DNA of 25,788 nt from Phoronis ovalis (Eukaryota > Phoronida > Phoronidae), in contig JAOXYB010054945.1 of the NCBI GenBank assembly GCA_028565635.1, forward strand, positions 1 through 25,788. The letters run 5' to 3'. Within the stretch, counting starts at the first letter, position 1. Every line of letters starts with the position of its first letter. The notes under the pieces were generated by a model that was not told the DNA's origin, searched no databases, and saw nothing but the letters and a program-made list of their open reading frames with translations. Made by a program: the position numbers and the translations under genes. Positions 1-10,299 of the stretch are shown in pieces.

Positions 1-88
1 GGGTTTACTACCGAAAGCCAAAATTTTGGATTGGGTTCCGCGGCACATCCCCGTAGTCAAAAAACCTTGAGTACCCCACCCCCCGGGG
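1..88. mobile_element. hAT-like MITE, family 1, truncated by window edge
   Basis: This is in the opposite orientation to the other copies. The reverse complement reads CCCCGGGGGG...GGTACTCAAGG, then GACTACGGGGATGTGCCGCG. Only one end is inside the window. Confidence 0.7.
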
Positions 89-2026
89 TATCAGGCAATA
101 AATTTTGTTTCATGCATTCACTTAGATGAATGGAACTAAGAGGCTTTAGATGTCCTAACTGCAGCACGTTATATAATTTCATGCAAACTTCTACGTTTAC
201 AAATATGCAATAATCACGCAAAATACTTTCGAACTTTATAGTATGCTAAGTTAAGGAACTCAGATTTTTTTTTGGTTAATATTTCTTTGATGAGTAAAAA
301 CATAGAATTATTTTCTGGTTACGCTACGTATGCTGAGCGTGTTTATTGGAAACTGGGTATCAATTCAAAAATGACAATTTCAGCAATCCCATCTTTGGGT
401 TGAAATAAAGAATTTTGATAAGATGCTGAAAGTGATGTTGCTGTACGCACATACAATCGAATTTAAACACATTTGTGCAGAATGTTATCCGCTTCTTAAT
501 TGTGTGGCAATTTCCAATAAGAATAATATTTTATCGATATCTTGTGTGTCTTCCTACTGCATCAAAACTTTCCCTACATCTGTTTCTCACATTATGATGT
601 TGGTTTATGGAGGGATATTGCCCACCGTTCCCATTCACGTCTGGCTAGCTTATGGCGATTTGCCAAGTCTGCCTGCGGATTTGTTTAGGGATCTTAGCTA
701 GACGAAAAGTTATCACACGATGTCAATGCAGTCTTTTGCGAAATGTTTACAGGGATAAGTATGCATTCCTGGTTTGTTGCAGCTGGGTACCGACTTAAAA
801 AGATCTCCAAGGGCATGTTACATCACAAATCAATTACCCCTATTATTGTTTTCTTGGTCGTCAAAACCTTTGATGGATTCAATCATTTGTTGAAATGTTG
901 ACCAGTCGGCTAATTACAGACGTGTTAATCCTTAACAGCATCGGGCTGAAAAAGTGGCCCAAGAAAAAAATTGCTAAGTTGTCGATTTAAAAATTCTACC
1001 CCCCACTGTGACAAATCTTGATTTCGAAGAAGTTATGCTCACCAGATGTGTTTTATTGTACCTGTTTGGGTAAGGCATTAATTAATGAATATTATTAGCA
1101 GAAATCAAAATTTCACTTTAAGCCAATTAAAAGATATAAAACAACCCGAGGCGTTTCAATTTTTGCACATAGTATATATTGAGCTATAATACAAGTATTA
1201 ATAGTTAGAACTAGTTCTACCTGGAGTTTGTTTTAATTTTAGTTTATCTTAAGCAGAATGATATCTAATTTGTTCAGTAATATATTAATAACAAAATATT
1301 TACTAGTGATGCAATGTTATTACAAGAGATAATTAGTGACTGAGTACTTCAGGATTAGTTAATTGTAAAATTAATCTGCTCGTCATAATCTAAGGCATCT
1401 ACTAATACATTGTTTAGTAATTAATAAACGTCTAAACACCAAACGTTCTATTATCTGTAAACTTTCTAAACACCAAACGTTCTATTATCTGTAAACTTTC
1501 TATGCACCAACGTAGTCCTCGTATCAGTATGATATTAACGCAATGGACGACGTTCCCCTTAATACATTGGACGTATTACTAAAACTAGGTGTCAAACCTG
1601 ATACAGCGACATCAATATTGAAATGCTAATAGTCATCTGAGGGATAGGATCGCTGAGCAGATGAAAGAAGAGAGCGCAGCAAGGGGATGGGATATGGGGC
1701 ATGACTCCTACCAGAAAACGTTTTTGAACATTTGATATACATTTGCCTTTCCTTAACCTGCTGCATCTTGAGATAGTTTAATACACAATCTGTATTAATA
1801 TATATAAATGTTATGTTGTTACATTTCTGGTAGAAGAGGAAACTAGTAGATCAAGAAGAGGCCAAAGTTAATCTATGCGTAAAGTCGATCGTGATATATC
1901 ATTATCAACTGAGAGAGGACTAGTCTTGTGTAACAACAAGCTTCGATCACTAACGCTACTAATCAAATGTGCAACTACAACTATCTACACAGCCGATGTA
2001 CAATGTGGGTTGCGGAGTTATTCTAC
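89..2026. other. Intron or intergenic, no confirmed gene
   Basis: This is downstream of exon 4b on the minus strand and should contain intron 4 of the receptor gene. I searched for a Cys-loop exon (C...FP.D...C) and found none. A plus-strand island at 1543-1728 reads MDDVPLNTLDVLLKLGVKPD, then in another frame LRDRIAEQMKEESAARGWDM. It looks coding-like but is frame-broken and unrecognised. Confidence 0.6.
1431..1498. repeat. 34-bp tandem duplication
   Basis: TCTAAACACCAAACGTTCTA and the next 14 bases are repeated exactly at 1431 and 1465, followed by a partial third copy (TCTATGCACCAACG). No function is evident. Confidence 0.95.
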
Positions 2027-2136
2027 CTGTTTTGTACTCCCATATCTGGTAGCCATACCAATATAGGTGAGTGGACCAGGTTTTTCAATCCACCGTACTT
2101 TTCAGGGAGCCATGTTAATCTTTCGTCTCTCCACCT
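2027..2136 (-). CDS. nAChR-like gene alternative exon 4b
   Basis: This second exon 4 is also exactly 110 nt and lies 313 nt downstream of 4a. The acceptor is gatggggttttag|AGG and the donor AACAG|GTAGAA. It encodes RWRDERLTWLPEKYGG, then LKNLVHSPILVWLPDMGVQN, in the same alignment and phases as 4a. The last ~30 nt (WLPD...QN) are very similar to 4a, while the middle (ITYTILPSTNT versus LKNLVHSPILV) is unrelated. This favours a functional alternative exon rather than a decaying copy, because there are no stops and both splice sites are intact. As in 4a, the loop A Tyr is Gln. Confidence 0.9.
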
Positions 2137-5100
2137 CTAAAACCCCATCATACAAGAAATAATAATTAACCAAATTGTAAAAAATTACCGCACTATCTCG
2201 AATGTAAAAGATAAAACGTAAAACTAAATCAAAGCAAGTATATCGAATGCCGTATTCAGCAAGCAGTCTAGTGAAAGCTGAATGGTACACATACATGTAA
2301 CGCCAAAACGAAAGAACATATATAGTATATGCTAAACGAGATAATACGGTAATTTGTAATAAACTATCATAAAATTCAATTGCGAAATTGTAACACAAAC
2401 TAAACATCGTCGAACAAAAGTCCAGACGCAAACACTTTTATATGAGCACCTGTTTTGAAGTGCGATGTCTGGTAGCCAAGTATTTGTAGAGGGCAGAATG
2501 GTATAAGTTATTCCGCCATAATCATCTGTATCCCATTGTAAACGCTGATCTTGCCAAACCTGTGTATAAATAATGTATCGCTAATTTTACGATGCTTTTT
2601 AACAAATTGGGTTCAGGCGGGTTCAGGCTAATTTTCATTGCAAATATTAGATGTATGTACGTAATGCTATAATTGTAAAAAGTTGTAAATAGTTGTAAAA
2701 AGACGAAAGTTGGTATTGTTGATATCACTGTCAACATTCTTCGAGACCTCAGTTATCGAGAGCAAAAGCAGAGAAACATTCCAGAGACGATGTTTTGCTA
2801 ATGTTGGTAAACTAAATGAGCCCTGAATTTTCATTTTTGAGTTCTTGAATTGTTTATATTTTATTGTTCCAAAATGCAAACGCTGATGCTACAAAATTCG
2901 AAGGTGGAAGCTGTTATAGATATTTGAATAAAATCATTCATCGCTGCTCTGTGTTTTGCAATACTGCTGAAGGTGTAGTTTTCTAGTTCCCCAGGACAAG
3001 TTTTCCGCGAGTAACACCTGTCTTTTGAAAAGGATGGAAATCTGTTTTTTTTTCGTGCATAACTGAGAAATTAGTGCATTTGGTATTATTTTCTGCATTA
3101 AATGTGATTAGACCTTTCTGCTATAATCAGAAGACTGGAGAAGGATTTTAGTGACTGCAATTTTCTTATGTTTAAGATGTGAATTTGGAATTGGCCTTAA
3201 TTTTTTTGAAATAATAGTTTGTAATGCCACTTGTGTGTTTTGTTGGTATCTCTGTTACAAACAATCTCCTCAAAGGCTCAGGAGAACTGTTGTTCATACG
3301 TACCACCTCCATCCATCCTGATGTTGTTAGCACCTGACGTTTTTCGTCCTAGTAACAAATATAAATAGTATCTAAGAGAGTGTATTAAAACGGTAGCCGG
3401 GAACATGGGGACAGATAAATGAGATTCTAATTTCATCAAAATATGCATGATGCCCAATCTATGTGCAAAAGCATTTCCCATCATAGGTAACTATTCCCAT
3501 GCTATCAGCTACCGTATTCAAGCTACTATTATAAATTACATTCAAACGCGTCTGTTAGGCTTACTAACAATTTTCTAAAGCTCGCTTAATTAGATGTCTA
3601 GAGTGAATTCGGAATTTAATAACATTTAGTTATATTAGTCTCAGATTATGGCTTAATTTAATTGATAATTCCATTTCTCACACAAGATGACGCTGAATTC
3701 CATTCTAAGTTCTGTTTCATGAGACCTTTCAATATCACTATTTACATATAAATGTCTTTAGTGAAATATAATAAATATGAAAATAAATATCAAGAAAGTA
3801 TTAACATATGTCCAGCAATTAATGATTTCATCACAGTTCATTTTAACTCACCAGATTATTAAGCTGAATCAATGTAAAACCTATGGAGACAGTTATGGCT
3901 TTGTTGTTACTCGTTCGTGCACGTGACGCTTTCTCATAATTCTGAAATAAGTCCTTTATTAATTTGTCTTCGTTATATGATAATGAATACTCGGTACCTA
4001 CAAGAAAATTTTAAAATGTGTAAAATCATAAAAACATCAGTTTCTGTGCATATTGTTTACCGATACATACACTTATTTTGAAAACGTTCTGGTGAGCGGT
4101 AACAGTGTCACAAATTGACCCATTAAAACTAAATAAAATAAATATCACATGCAACATAGCCGGCAATCTCTACTCAGACTCCCGGGGTACTCATGATTTT
4201 TTGAATACGTGGATGTGCCGCGGAACCCAATCCAAAATTTTAGGTTGCGGTAGCAAACCCAATCCAATTTTTTTTTAAATATAAGGGTAGCAATCCAAAT
4301 TTTGTGAAATATATGGGTAGCAATCCAAAATTTTAAAATATTTGAGCAAATAGCAATCCATTTTTACGCAAACTGACTGATACAAACCAAATTCCAAAAA
4401 ATCGTTTTATGGGTACAAACCTAAAATTAATCCAAATTATTTGTTGTAAACAGCGGGTAGCAATCCAATTTTTTGAATTTCTTTAAGGTAGCAATCCAAA
4501 AAAATACAGTAAGAAGTATATAATCCAAATCCAAAATTTTCAACTGAGCTGCACACCCCCACCAAAAAATACCTTGAGTACCACCCGGGCTCAGACTGTT
4601 CTCTACATTTTATTAATTCCTTGTAATATCATCATACTTTAAGCTCTGTATAATATTAGTCATATGAGCAGAAAAAATCATTAAAGTCTATAACTCATTT
4701 TTAGTTAGTATATGAAGTTTTATGTAAACATTTTGTTCTGGGAAAAGATTTTGATACTGTTATGTTTGATGTTTACATGCTGAAAGTTGATTGGTGACAG
4801 GTGTGTCGTAGGTAAATTTATCTAAGAAACGCCCAGAGACACACGTCGCTAGCTGCGTATAACAGGCCCATGTTGAAAACATTTTTTAGTCCAAAGTTGC
4901 TATATTCAAATACGCACAATAAGTGCCGTTTTGAATCTTTTGATTTTATGTTTTTACAACAAAAAAAATATATGTATATATTTATAAGTTATCAGTTTAA
5001 GAGTTAGACATGTTTACTGGTTGACTTCCAACGCCTCGGGAAATGTACTAATAAAATACAAGTGTGCTATGTGAATTCGAGCGTTTTCCTTTCAAACTAG

Positions 5101-8100
5101 AAATTCAGATTAGAGTGGTAAACTGTGGATTAAAGTCTTGGAAAAATCAAACAATGTCTTAATGAAAAAAGTTACTTAGTAGAATTAGCAAGTTTTAGGA
5201 ATAATGTCACACCAATGTAAGGATAAATCCTGGAAAAAAGTATACAAAGTATTTTTCCTGGGTACGTATCTATGTCTGCCCTTCAAAATTAAGGTACAGT
5301 CTAATTACACATCACAGTGAAGAAAACTTGGAATTTATAAATTGTTTAAAACCAACTTCTCGCAGGTGAAATACTTGAAGTACATAAAGAGAACTTTATT
5401 AAATTAAAAGAATTTACTAAGTTATGCGTTACACATCCAATCCCTATGAACAAAAGATGTACGAAATATAACTACACCGTGAAGGATGAGAAACTCTTCT
5501 AATGTGTTTATGCCTTGATCTAATTCACCGTTTTAATAGGAAAATAAGGCTTCAAAAGAAATATCAGGTTTTACATGTATGGATGATAATCTGAAATTTA
5601 TTTATTGGATATCAAGCAATAAGAAAGAATCATTATAGCAATACCTGAATTTGTCCAAATAGCACGCGAATTAGAGATTACACTCTAGGGGACATAGAGC
5701 ATTTGATTAATACATAGCGTATTTTTTAAAGTTTTTTTTTGACGCATAGACCTACATATTTATTGTGTATAGTGTAAATTGTATATCATGTATTGTACGT
5801 ATTTAGTGTTTTCTTTCTGCACATTATAATTATCAGTTGTTTGATGTATCAGTTGATCGAGTAATAAAATTATATTCTATAAATGTCCAATGGATACCTA
5901 TTCCTGTGAAAATACCTATATATTTTATTTATGAAAACCCAAAAGCTACTTATTTTATTTTGTGCAAAACAGAAATAGAGTATGTGACATAACGTGTGAG
6001 CTATAGCTTGTTCTGTTCCTTTCCCATTAGTCGAAAAACTATTCATTTTGTACCGATTTGAGATGGTGTATTTGACATAGCGTGTGAGCCATTTCTTGTG
6101 CAGTGCGCGTGAGCCATTTTTTGTACCGTGCCTCTCCCATCGGTCACTGTCAATTAAAAACAAACTATTCATTTTATTTCGTACATATCTAAGAGGGGGT
6201 ATTAGGCATAACGTGTGAACCATAACTTATGTCGTGCCTTTTCCATCGGTCATTGTCAATTTAAAAAAAGCTATTCAGTCTATTTCGTACAGATCTGAGA
6301 TGATGTGTTTGAATTAACGTGTGAGCCATAACTTGTGGTGTGTCTTTTCCATCGGTCATTGTCAATTTAAAAAAAGCTATTCAGTCTATTTCGTACAGAT
6401 CTGAGATGATGTGTTTGACTTAACGTGTGAGCCATAACTTGTGCTGTGTCTTTCCCATCGGTCATTGTCAAAAAAAATCTATTCATTTTATTTCGTAGAT
6501 CTGAGATTTGACATAACGTGTGAGCCATAACTTGTGCAGTACCCTTTTAATCGGTCATTGTCAATTTAAAAAGCACAATTAATGCAAGATATGTTATATG
6601 AATTACTTGCAATTTCTTAAATACATGTAAAACTTATTAAATAAAGAAATATTATCTCACGTATATATATTGGATTTAGCCATATAGCTAGCATTTGTGT
6701 ATTTTGTAGTAAAATCAATCAAGTCTTTATTTTATTAATTGTTACATATGTTTTATTACGGTCAATTAATTCAATGTGGGGAATAATTGTTCATCTGAAG
6801 TAAACCTGAGGTAATACAGGGTGAGACGAAACGGTTTTACAGGATATTTAATTAATATTCACACTGTCGTAACATTAAAATAATGCAAATAAACCCTCTT
6901 CCTACTGAATTTTGCTCTGAAAGCGATTGGATTTTTTTCGCTATTGTAGGCTTTAATAACTATATATATAAAATTTTAATTTTTCAACTTCTAAATAAGT
7001 CAGCTATGCTTGTTACTATCATATAATAAGGAATTTATTTCTATCACAAGAACAATTGATAAATTATTATAATAAAAAAATATATTGATATATCTTCTGA
7101 TATGTGGACGTTTATTTATTAGCCTTGTACGGACAATATCTATTAGAAGGGGCGTCTAAAGAATGAGAATCTATTTGGAAAACCATAATTAAGCTATAAT
7201 TATTTAAAGTCTAGATAGATACAATTTTTTAGTTTCATCCAGTACATGCACACGTAATGACCTAGCATACTGCCTTATCATGTATCCTACCCCAAATTAG
7301 TATAACCAATTGGCTAATTGTTACATAATCAATATTTTTTATATCGTAATCTTTATCCCAATCGTTGAAGAATAACAACTTTCAAAACAACATTTCAGCT
7401 TGTATCGACATTTATAGTGTCGATATTGATGTAAAACCTGTAACTACACAGTTAAGTATACCTTTATGAGTATCAATCGTATTGACTTTGAAGTCAAAAC
7501 TGAAAAAAATACTTTATTACTATATTTACACATGTATCATGTTCCCACTGCTCTCCTTGACGTTATCTTCCATCAAGATTCTCTCTCTCACGTATTCTAT
7601 TCAAAACCCCGGTCTAAACATGCACGAATAAGACTAAACTATTTTACCGTTTCTTTAACAATACATGAATAGTGGAGGAGTATAAGCTATTTTAATATCA
7701 TAATTTAAAATTTGATAATATTTTTCATTTTGCCTATAACTCATGCTGACAAATGGTACTGTTAGAGGATATAACATGCAGTGTACGTCATGCTTTTGTT
7801 TGGTGCGAAGTGCAAATGATATTCTCCCAAACACATACCCTCGGGGATGCTTAAATCGGGTTCCAAAATAGCATCGGGGATGCTCAAATCGGGTTCCAAA
7901 ATAGCATCGGGGATGCTCAAATCGGGTTCCAAAATAGCATCGGGGATGCTCAAATCGGGTTCCAAAATAGCATCTGGTACTTTTGTAGAGACAGGTTTTA
8001 TATCCGTTGTAGAATCAGGTTTGTCTTTTAAATATTGTACTTGTATATGTTCATCCGTCATAGCATCCCATTTATGACTGTGACAGTACGTACGCAGTTT

Positions 8101-10299
8101 ATCAAGGAAACATTGACTTAAGTCAGCTTCCGATTCAGAGACAAAAATGAGATCATCTGGAAAGGGATAGATATAAGAAACACACAGAAATTGAAATCCT
8201 GGAGCATCAAATGCCAACATACTTTAAAGTACACATGATCTGGCGTCTTCATTTTTTTTTAAATATGGAGCCATCTAGTTAGGTTATTTAAAACATATGG
8301 TCAGCAGTAGATTTATTGGCCACCCTAGTTAGGTATGTCTACGTGAACATTCAAATGTTGGCTAGAAGTTATTGAAGCATTATGCCAATCAATATTTTTT
8401 CATCAACTGCAATTTGCGATTCAGGCGCCTGGTACAATATAAATTCATATCAACCATTTGCTGATGGGTTGAAAAATACAACTGCCATAGCGAGCAATGA
8501 GGAGAAAGCTTAGGTCACCAACTGTTCGAAAGCATAAAATCCCAGGGGGTCACTTGTGTAAAGGGTGGGTCCACAAGAGTTTTTAAAAAGCCCCTAAACG
8601 CTTATATAGCCTGCTAAAAAACACCCCTTTGACTTGCAGGTTTAAAAAGTGACCACTATATATATTGCGAAATATGCTGACGCGCTAGTTATAAGCCGTC
8701 CTAATTTTACGCAACTAATGGTGAAAAACATACCCTTATTTAATACTTTAAATACGTATCTTTATGACTGCATTTTATTGTGAAAAAACATTCTAAAAAC
8801 AACACCCTATTTGCCAATACTTAAATAAATATATCCCTTAACGCGGAACGCACGTTACTTGCCTCATTGAAGAAAATATCCCCTTTCACGTGATTTTTCG
8901 TTCGCGCATGTGGACTCTTCCTTGATCCATGTGACCCCCCTGGGCATAAAATTCACTCATTGTTGTGACGAAGCATGGTGCCTGCCATGGAAAAATCTTG
9001 TTGCTGTTACTTAGTGATAGCATCCAAATTTTAACAGCAAAAAAACGTTTCTTTGCTGCAATGTCAGACCATGTGCACCAATAAAAGTATTCTGGCATAG
9101 ATATTCTCCAAGACTCATGAGAACAAAATAGTATCAGTTATCAGTAAACAGAGTAAGAAGGGATACGTGACCTTCACGAGAACAGAAAGTAGAAATTGGA
9201 AAATATGACGATACATTCATTGCAGATAATAAAGTATTAATAAGAAGCGTATTTACGTAATAGAGTATAGTTCAAGAGATAGCGAAAGAAGCTCAGTCCT
9301 TGGAGGGGACTTGCGATACTACCATTCTGCGTAATATCCCCTTGTATGCTTGGCCAAGACGTTTTACAATATCCTGATAGTAACTCAAATCAAATTTCCA
9401 TGTGATCTACTTTGATGAATCCATGCATGGTTCAAGGCATAGTTGACAGCATACAGATGGGTAATATAACCATAGGTTATAGCTAGGTTCGTTGTTACTG
9501 GTGCCTGATCAACATTTACTGCTATGTGAATTTCCTATATACAAGCTGCACAAACTTTGGGTTATGTATATACGTATGTTATTTCGATTAGAGAAAAATA
9601 TTACTTTTAACTAAGTAAACTAATTAATTAAGACTTAGCTGAATCAATGAAAGTAAACAATTTTGTACTCGTTTTATAAATTAATTACACTTAAAATATA
9701 TTAAGCATGCAATATGTTATTGTCACAGTTTTAGCCATTTCATTTCCAGGAGTTTACTAGTATCTCTGTGATTAGAATTTGCAGAACTTATAAATAATAA
9801 TATGGAAAAACGAAATATAATTAATTCTCCAAACTTTTCGGAAAACTAGCTTTAGGAATTGAACTAAATATATGGTTTGTAAAAAAACATTTTATAGTAT
9901 CATTCCCTTGGAAATGAACCAAAAACAGCACGGAAAAACAAATTAAAAATATACATAATTATATTCTTCATGTTTTCCAAACAATAATATTTAAAACGTG
10001 GCTTATAAATACGGTTCTAGGCTTAGCTCATGATATATTACAATACTATTTTCTAACGCACCTAACACCAAAGAATCCTTGGTACCCCTGAAGTGTTGCA
10101 ACAGTAATGCTTGCACAGGAAGTCGGGACTGTGAAGAGAGTTACGTCAAGTTACTATATCAAAATAATGTACACGTAATAGCATTTATAAAGTTAAAAGA
10201 GAAAATACTAAGAAAAACAAACTTACCGTTTTTCGCCACAGCCATTAAATAGGTTTGAAAATGTATAAAAATTACACACAGATATATGATCCAATCCAT
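2027..10299 (-). CDS. nAChR-like Cys-loop receptor subunit, 5' part (exons 1-4)
   Basis: This is the 5' part of a nicotinic acetylcholine receptor-like subunit, a pentameric ligand-gated channel subunit of the plasma membrane. Exons are 10227-10299 (signal peptide), 3852-3997, 3304-3348, then either 2450-2559 or 2027-2136. What is seen: the exons join in frame, all junctions are GT/AG, and the lengths 146, 45 and 110 nt match the conserved nAChR exons 2, 3 and 4. Translated motifs include NEDKLIKDLFQNY, VSIGFTLIQLNNL, DEKRQVLTTSGW and W-x-D-x-RL-x-W...YGG...WLPD. These are the N-terminal helix, the first beta strands, the loop D tryptophan and the loop A region. The Cys-loop, TM1-TM4 and stop are missing because the gene runs off the low-coordinate edge of the window. 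The loop A tyrosine is replaced by Gln in both exon 4 versions, so classical acetylcholine binding by this subunit is doubtful. The family is confident; the link to exon 1, across 6.2 kb, is less so. Confidence 0.85.
2450..2559 (-). CDS. nAChR-like gene alternative exon 4a
   Basis: This 110-nt exon starts after acceptor tttatacacag and ends at AACAG|GTGCTC in phase 2. It encodes VWQDQRLQWDTDDYGG, then ITYTILPSTNTWLPDIALQN. This matches nAChR exon 4 (W-x-D-xx-L-x-W-xPxxYGGI...IWxPDIVLYN). The conserved loop A Tyr (IVLYN) is Gln here. It is first in transcription order of two tandem versions. Its length, 2 modulo 3, means that splicing in both versions or neither would shift the frame. Confidence 0.92.
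3304..3348 (-). CDS. nAChR-like gene exon 3 (45 nt, loop D)
   Basis: This 45-nt exon encodes DEKRQVLTTSGWMEV, matching the nAChR consensus DEKNQxLTTNxWLxQ. The Trp is the loop D aromatic residue of the ligand site. The acceptor is atttgttactag|GAC and the donor GTG|GTACGT. Exon 3 of nAChR genes is typically 45 nt and phase 0 at both ends, exactly as here. The Asn before the Trp region is changed to Ser-Gly. Confidence 0.92.
3852..3997 (-). CDS. nAChR-like gene exon 2
   Basis: This 146-nt exon begins after acceptor ttttcttgtag, with two bases completing a codon, and ends at CTG|GTGAGT in phase 0. It encodes 48 residues including NEDKLIKDLFQNYEKASR and KAITVSIGFTLIQLNNL. These correspond to the nAChR N-terminal helix (LLxDLFxNYNxxVRP) and strand beta1 (VxVxLGLTLxQL). 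The length equals that of the canonical nAChR exon 2. Confidence 0.9.
4181..4589. mobile_element. hAT-like MITE, family 1, complete copy
   Basis: This 409-bp element has inverted ends CCCGGGGTACTCA / TGAGTACCACCCGGG and is flanked by the 8-bp direct repeat CTCAGACT (4173-4180 and 4590-4597). The interior holds repeated GGGTAGCAATCCAA motifs and no protein. The 8-bp duplication is typical of hAT-group transposition. Confidence 0.85.
4598..5984. other. AT-rich intron of gene A, nothing recognised
   Basis: This is part of the presumed first intron of the receptor-like gene. It has no long ORF, inverted repeat or exon-like block that I could support. Confidence 0.6.
5985..6573. repeat. ~105-bp tandem array, about six diverged units
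   Basis: Units begin GACATAACGTGTGAGCCATA and contain TCGGTCATTGTCAATTTAAA and TATTTCGTACAGATCTGAGA. Starts are near 5988, 6073, 6204, 6311, 6417 and 6510. The 117-codon minus ORF at 5870-6223 is a by-product of this array. Confidence 0.9.
6574..7761. other. AT-rich intron of gene A, nothing recognised
   Basis: Low-complexity A/T stretches only. The 68-codon plus ORF at 7466-7672 has no protein-like features. Confidence 0.6.
7762..8220 (-). CDS. Hypothetical 152-codon ORF with 11-residue repeats
   Basis: I do not recognise this protein. It is the longest ORF in the window, with its own ATG and stop. The first ~85 residues look protein-like (acidic, with Cys in CFLDKLRTYC). Four perfect 11-residue repeats PDAILEPDLSI follow, encoded by the 33-bp minisatellite, then a short tail. 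No TATA box or splice site stands out. It lies in the long first intron of gene A on the same strand, so it may be a nested gene, a retrogene fragment or chance. Confidence 0.35.
   Translation of the reverse strand: MLAFDAPGFQFLCVSYIYPFPDDLIFVSESEADLSQCFLDKLRTYCHSHKWDAMTDEHIQVQYLKDKPDSTTDIKPVSTKVPDAILEPDLSIPDAILEPDLSIPDAILEPDLSIPDAILEPDLSIPEGMCLGEYHLHFAPNKSMTYTACYIL
7842..7973. repeat. 33-bp minisatellite, four copies
   Basis: Four adjacent 33-bp units beginning CGGGGATGCT (7842, 7875, 7908, 7941) differ by a single T/C change, so the expansion is recent. The period is a multiple of 3 and keeps the minus-strand ORF open. Confidence 0.97.
8541..8944. mobile_element. hAT-like MITE, family 2
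   Basis: This 404-bp element has inverted ends CCCAGGGGGTCAC / GTGACCCCCCTGGG and an exact 8-bp target duplication CATAAAAT (8533-8540 and 8945-8952). No coding capacity is seen. Confidence 0.85.
9257..9534 (-). pseudogene. Coding-like fragment, possibly family C receptor ligand-binding domain
   Basis: After a tatatag acceptor-like site, the minus strand reads EIHIAVNVDQAPVTTNLAIT, then YGYITHLYAVNYALNHAWIH. After a frame change near 9374-9410 it reads GYCKTSWPSIQGDITQNGSI, then ASPLQGLSFFRYLLNYTLL, ending at C|GTAAAT. The order Y-x-x-x-(V/L)YAxxYALxH...C..W...L..(F/Y)L.N resembles the ANF-type domain of metabotropic receptors. The two parts are separated by only ~37 nt, too short for a normal intron, so a frameshifted pseudogene is likelier. 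Low confidence. Confidence 0.3.
10227..10299 (-). CDS. nAChR-like gene exon 1: signal peptide
   Basis: The exon starts at an ATG (10297-10299) and encodes MDWIIYLCVIFIHFQTYLMA followed by VAKN plus one base. That is a hydrophobic signal peptide with a plausible A-V-A cleavage motif. It ends in an excellent donor, G|GTAAGTTT, in phase 1. Phase 1 is what exon 2 at 3852-3997 needs, and the junction would make an N-G-T glycosylation sequon. Assignment to the receptor gene is inferred from phase, signal-peptide content and order on the strand. A nearer alternative first exon in the 6.2-kb gap cannot be excluded. Confidence 0.5.

Noticed and set aside
423-701. 92-codon plus-strand ORF
   Set aside because: Composition is not protein-like, no family is recognised and there are no supporting splice or promoter signals.
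1543-1728. Plus-strand coding island (MDDVPLNTLDVLLKLG; RDRIAEQMKEE)
   Set aside because: Two short frames broken by stops, no recognised family and no splice support; noted only as a possible relic.
5870-6223. 117-codon minus-strand ORF
   Set aside because: Falls in the ~105-bp tandem array; the sequence is explained by non-coding repeat units.
7847-8077. 76-codon plus-strand ORF with MLKSGSKIASG repeats
   Set aside because: Antisense reading of the 33-bp minisatellite; the minus-strand ORF is longer and has non-repetitive flanks.
10065-10140. Plus-strand Cys-rich peptide (KCCNSNACTGSRDC)
   Set aside because: No start codon or signal peptide in frame, and no acceptor; the opposite strand gives a better exon-like block. 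Treated as coincidence.
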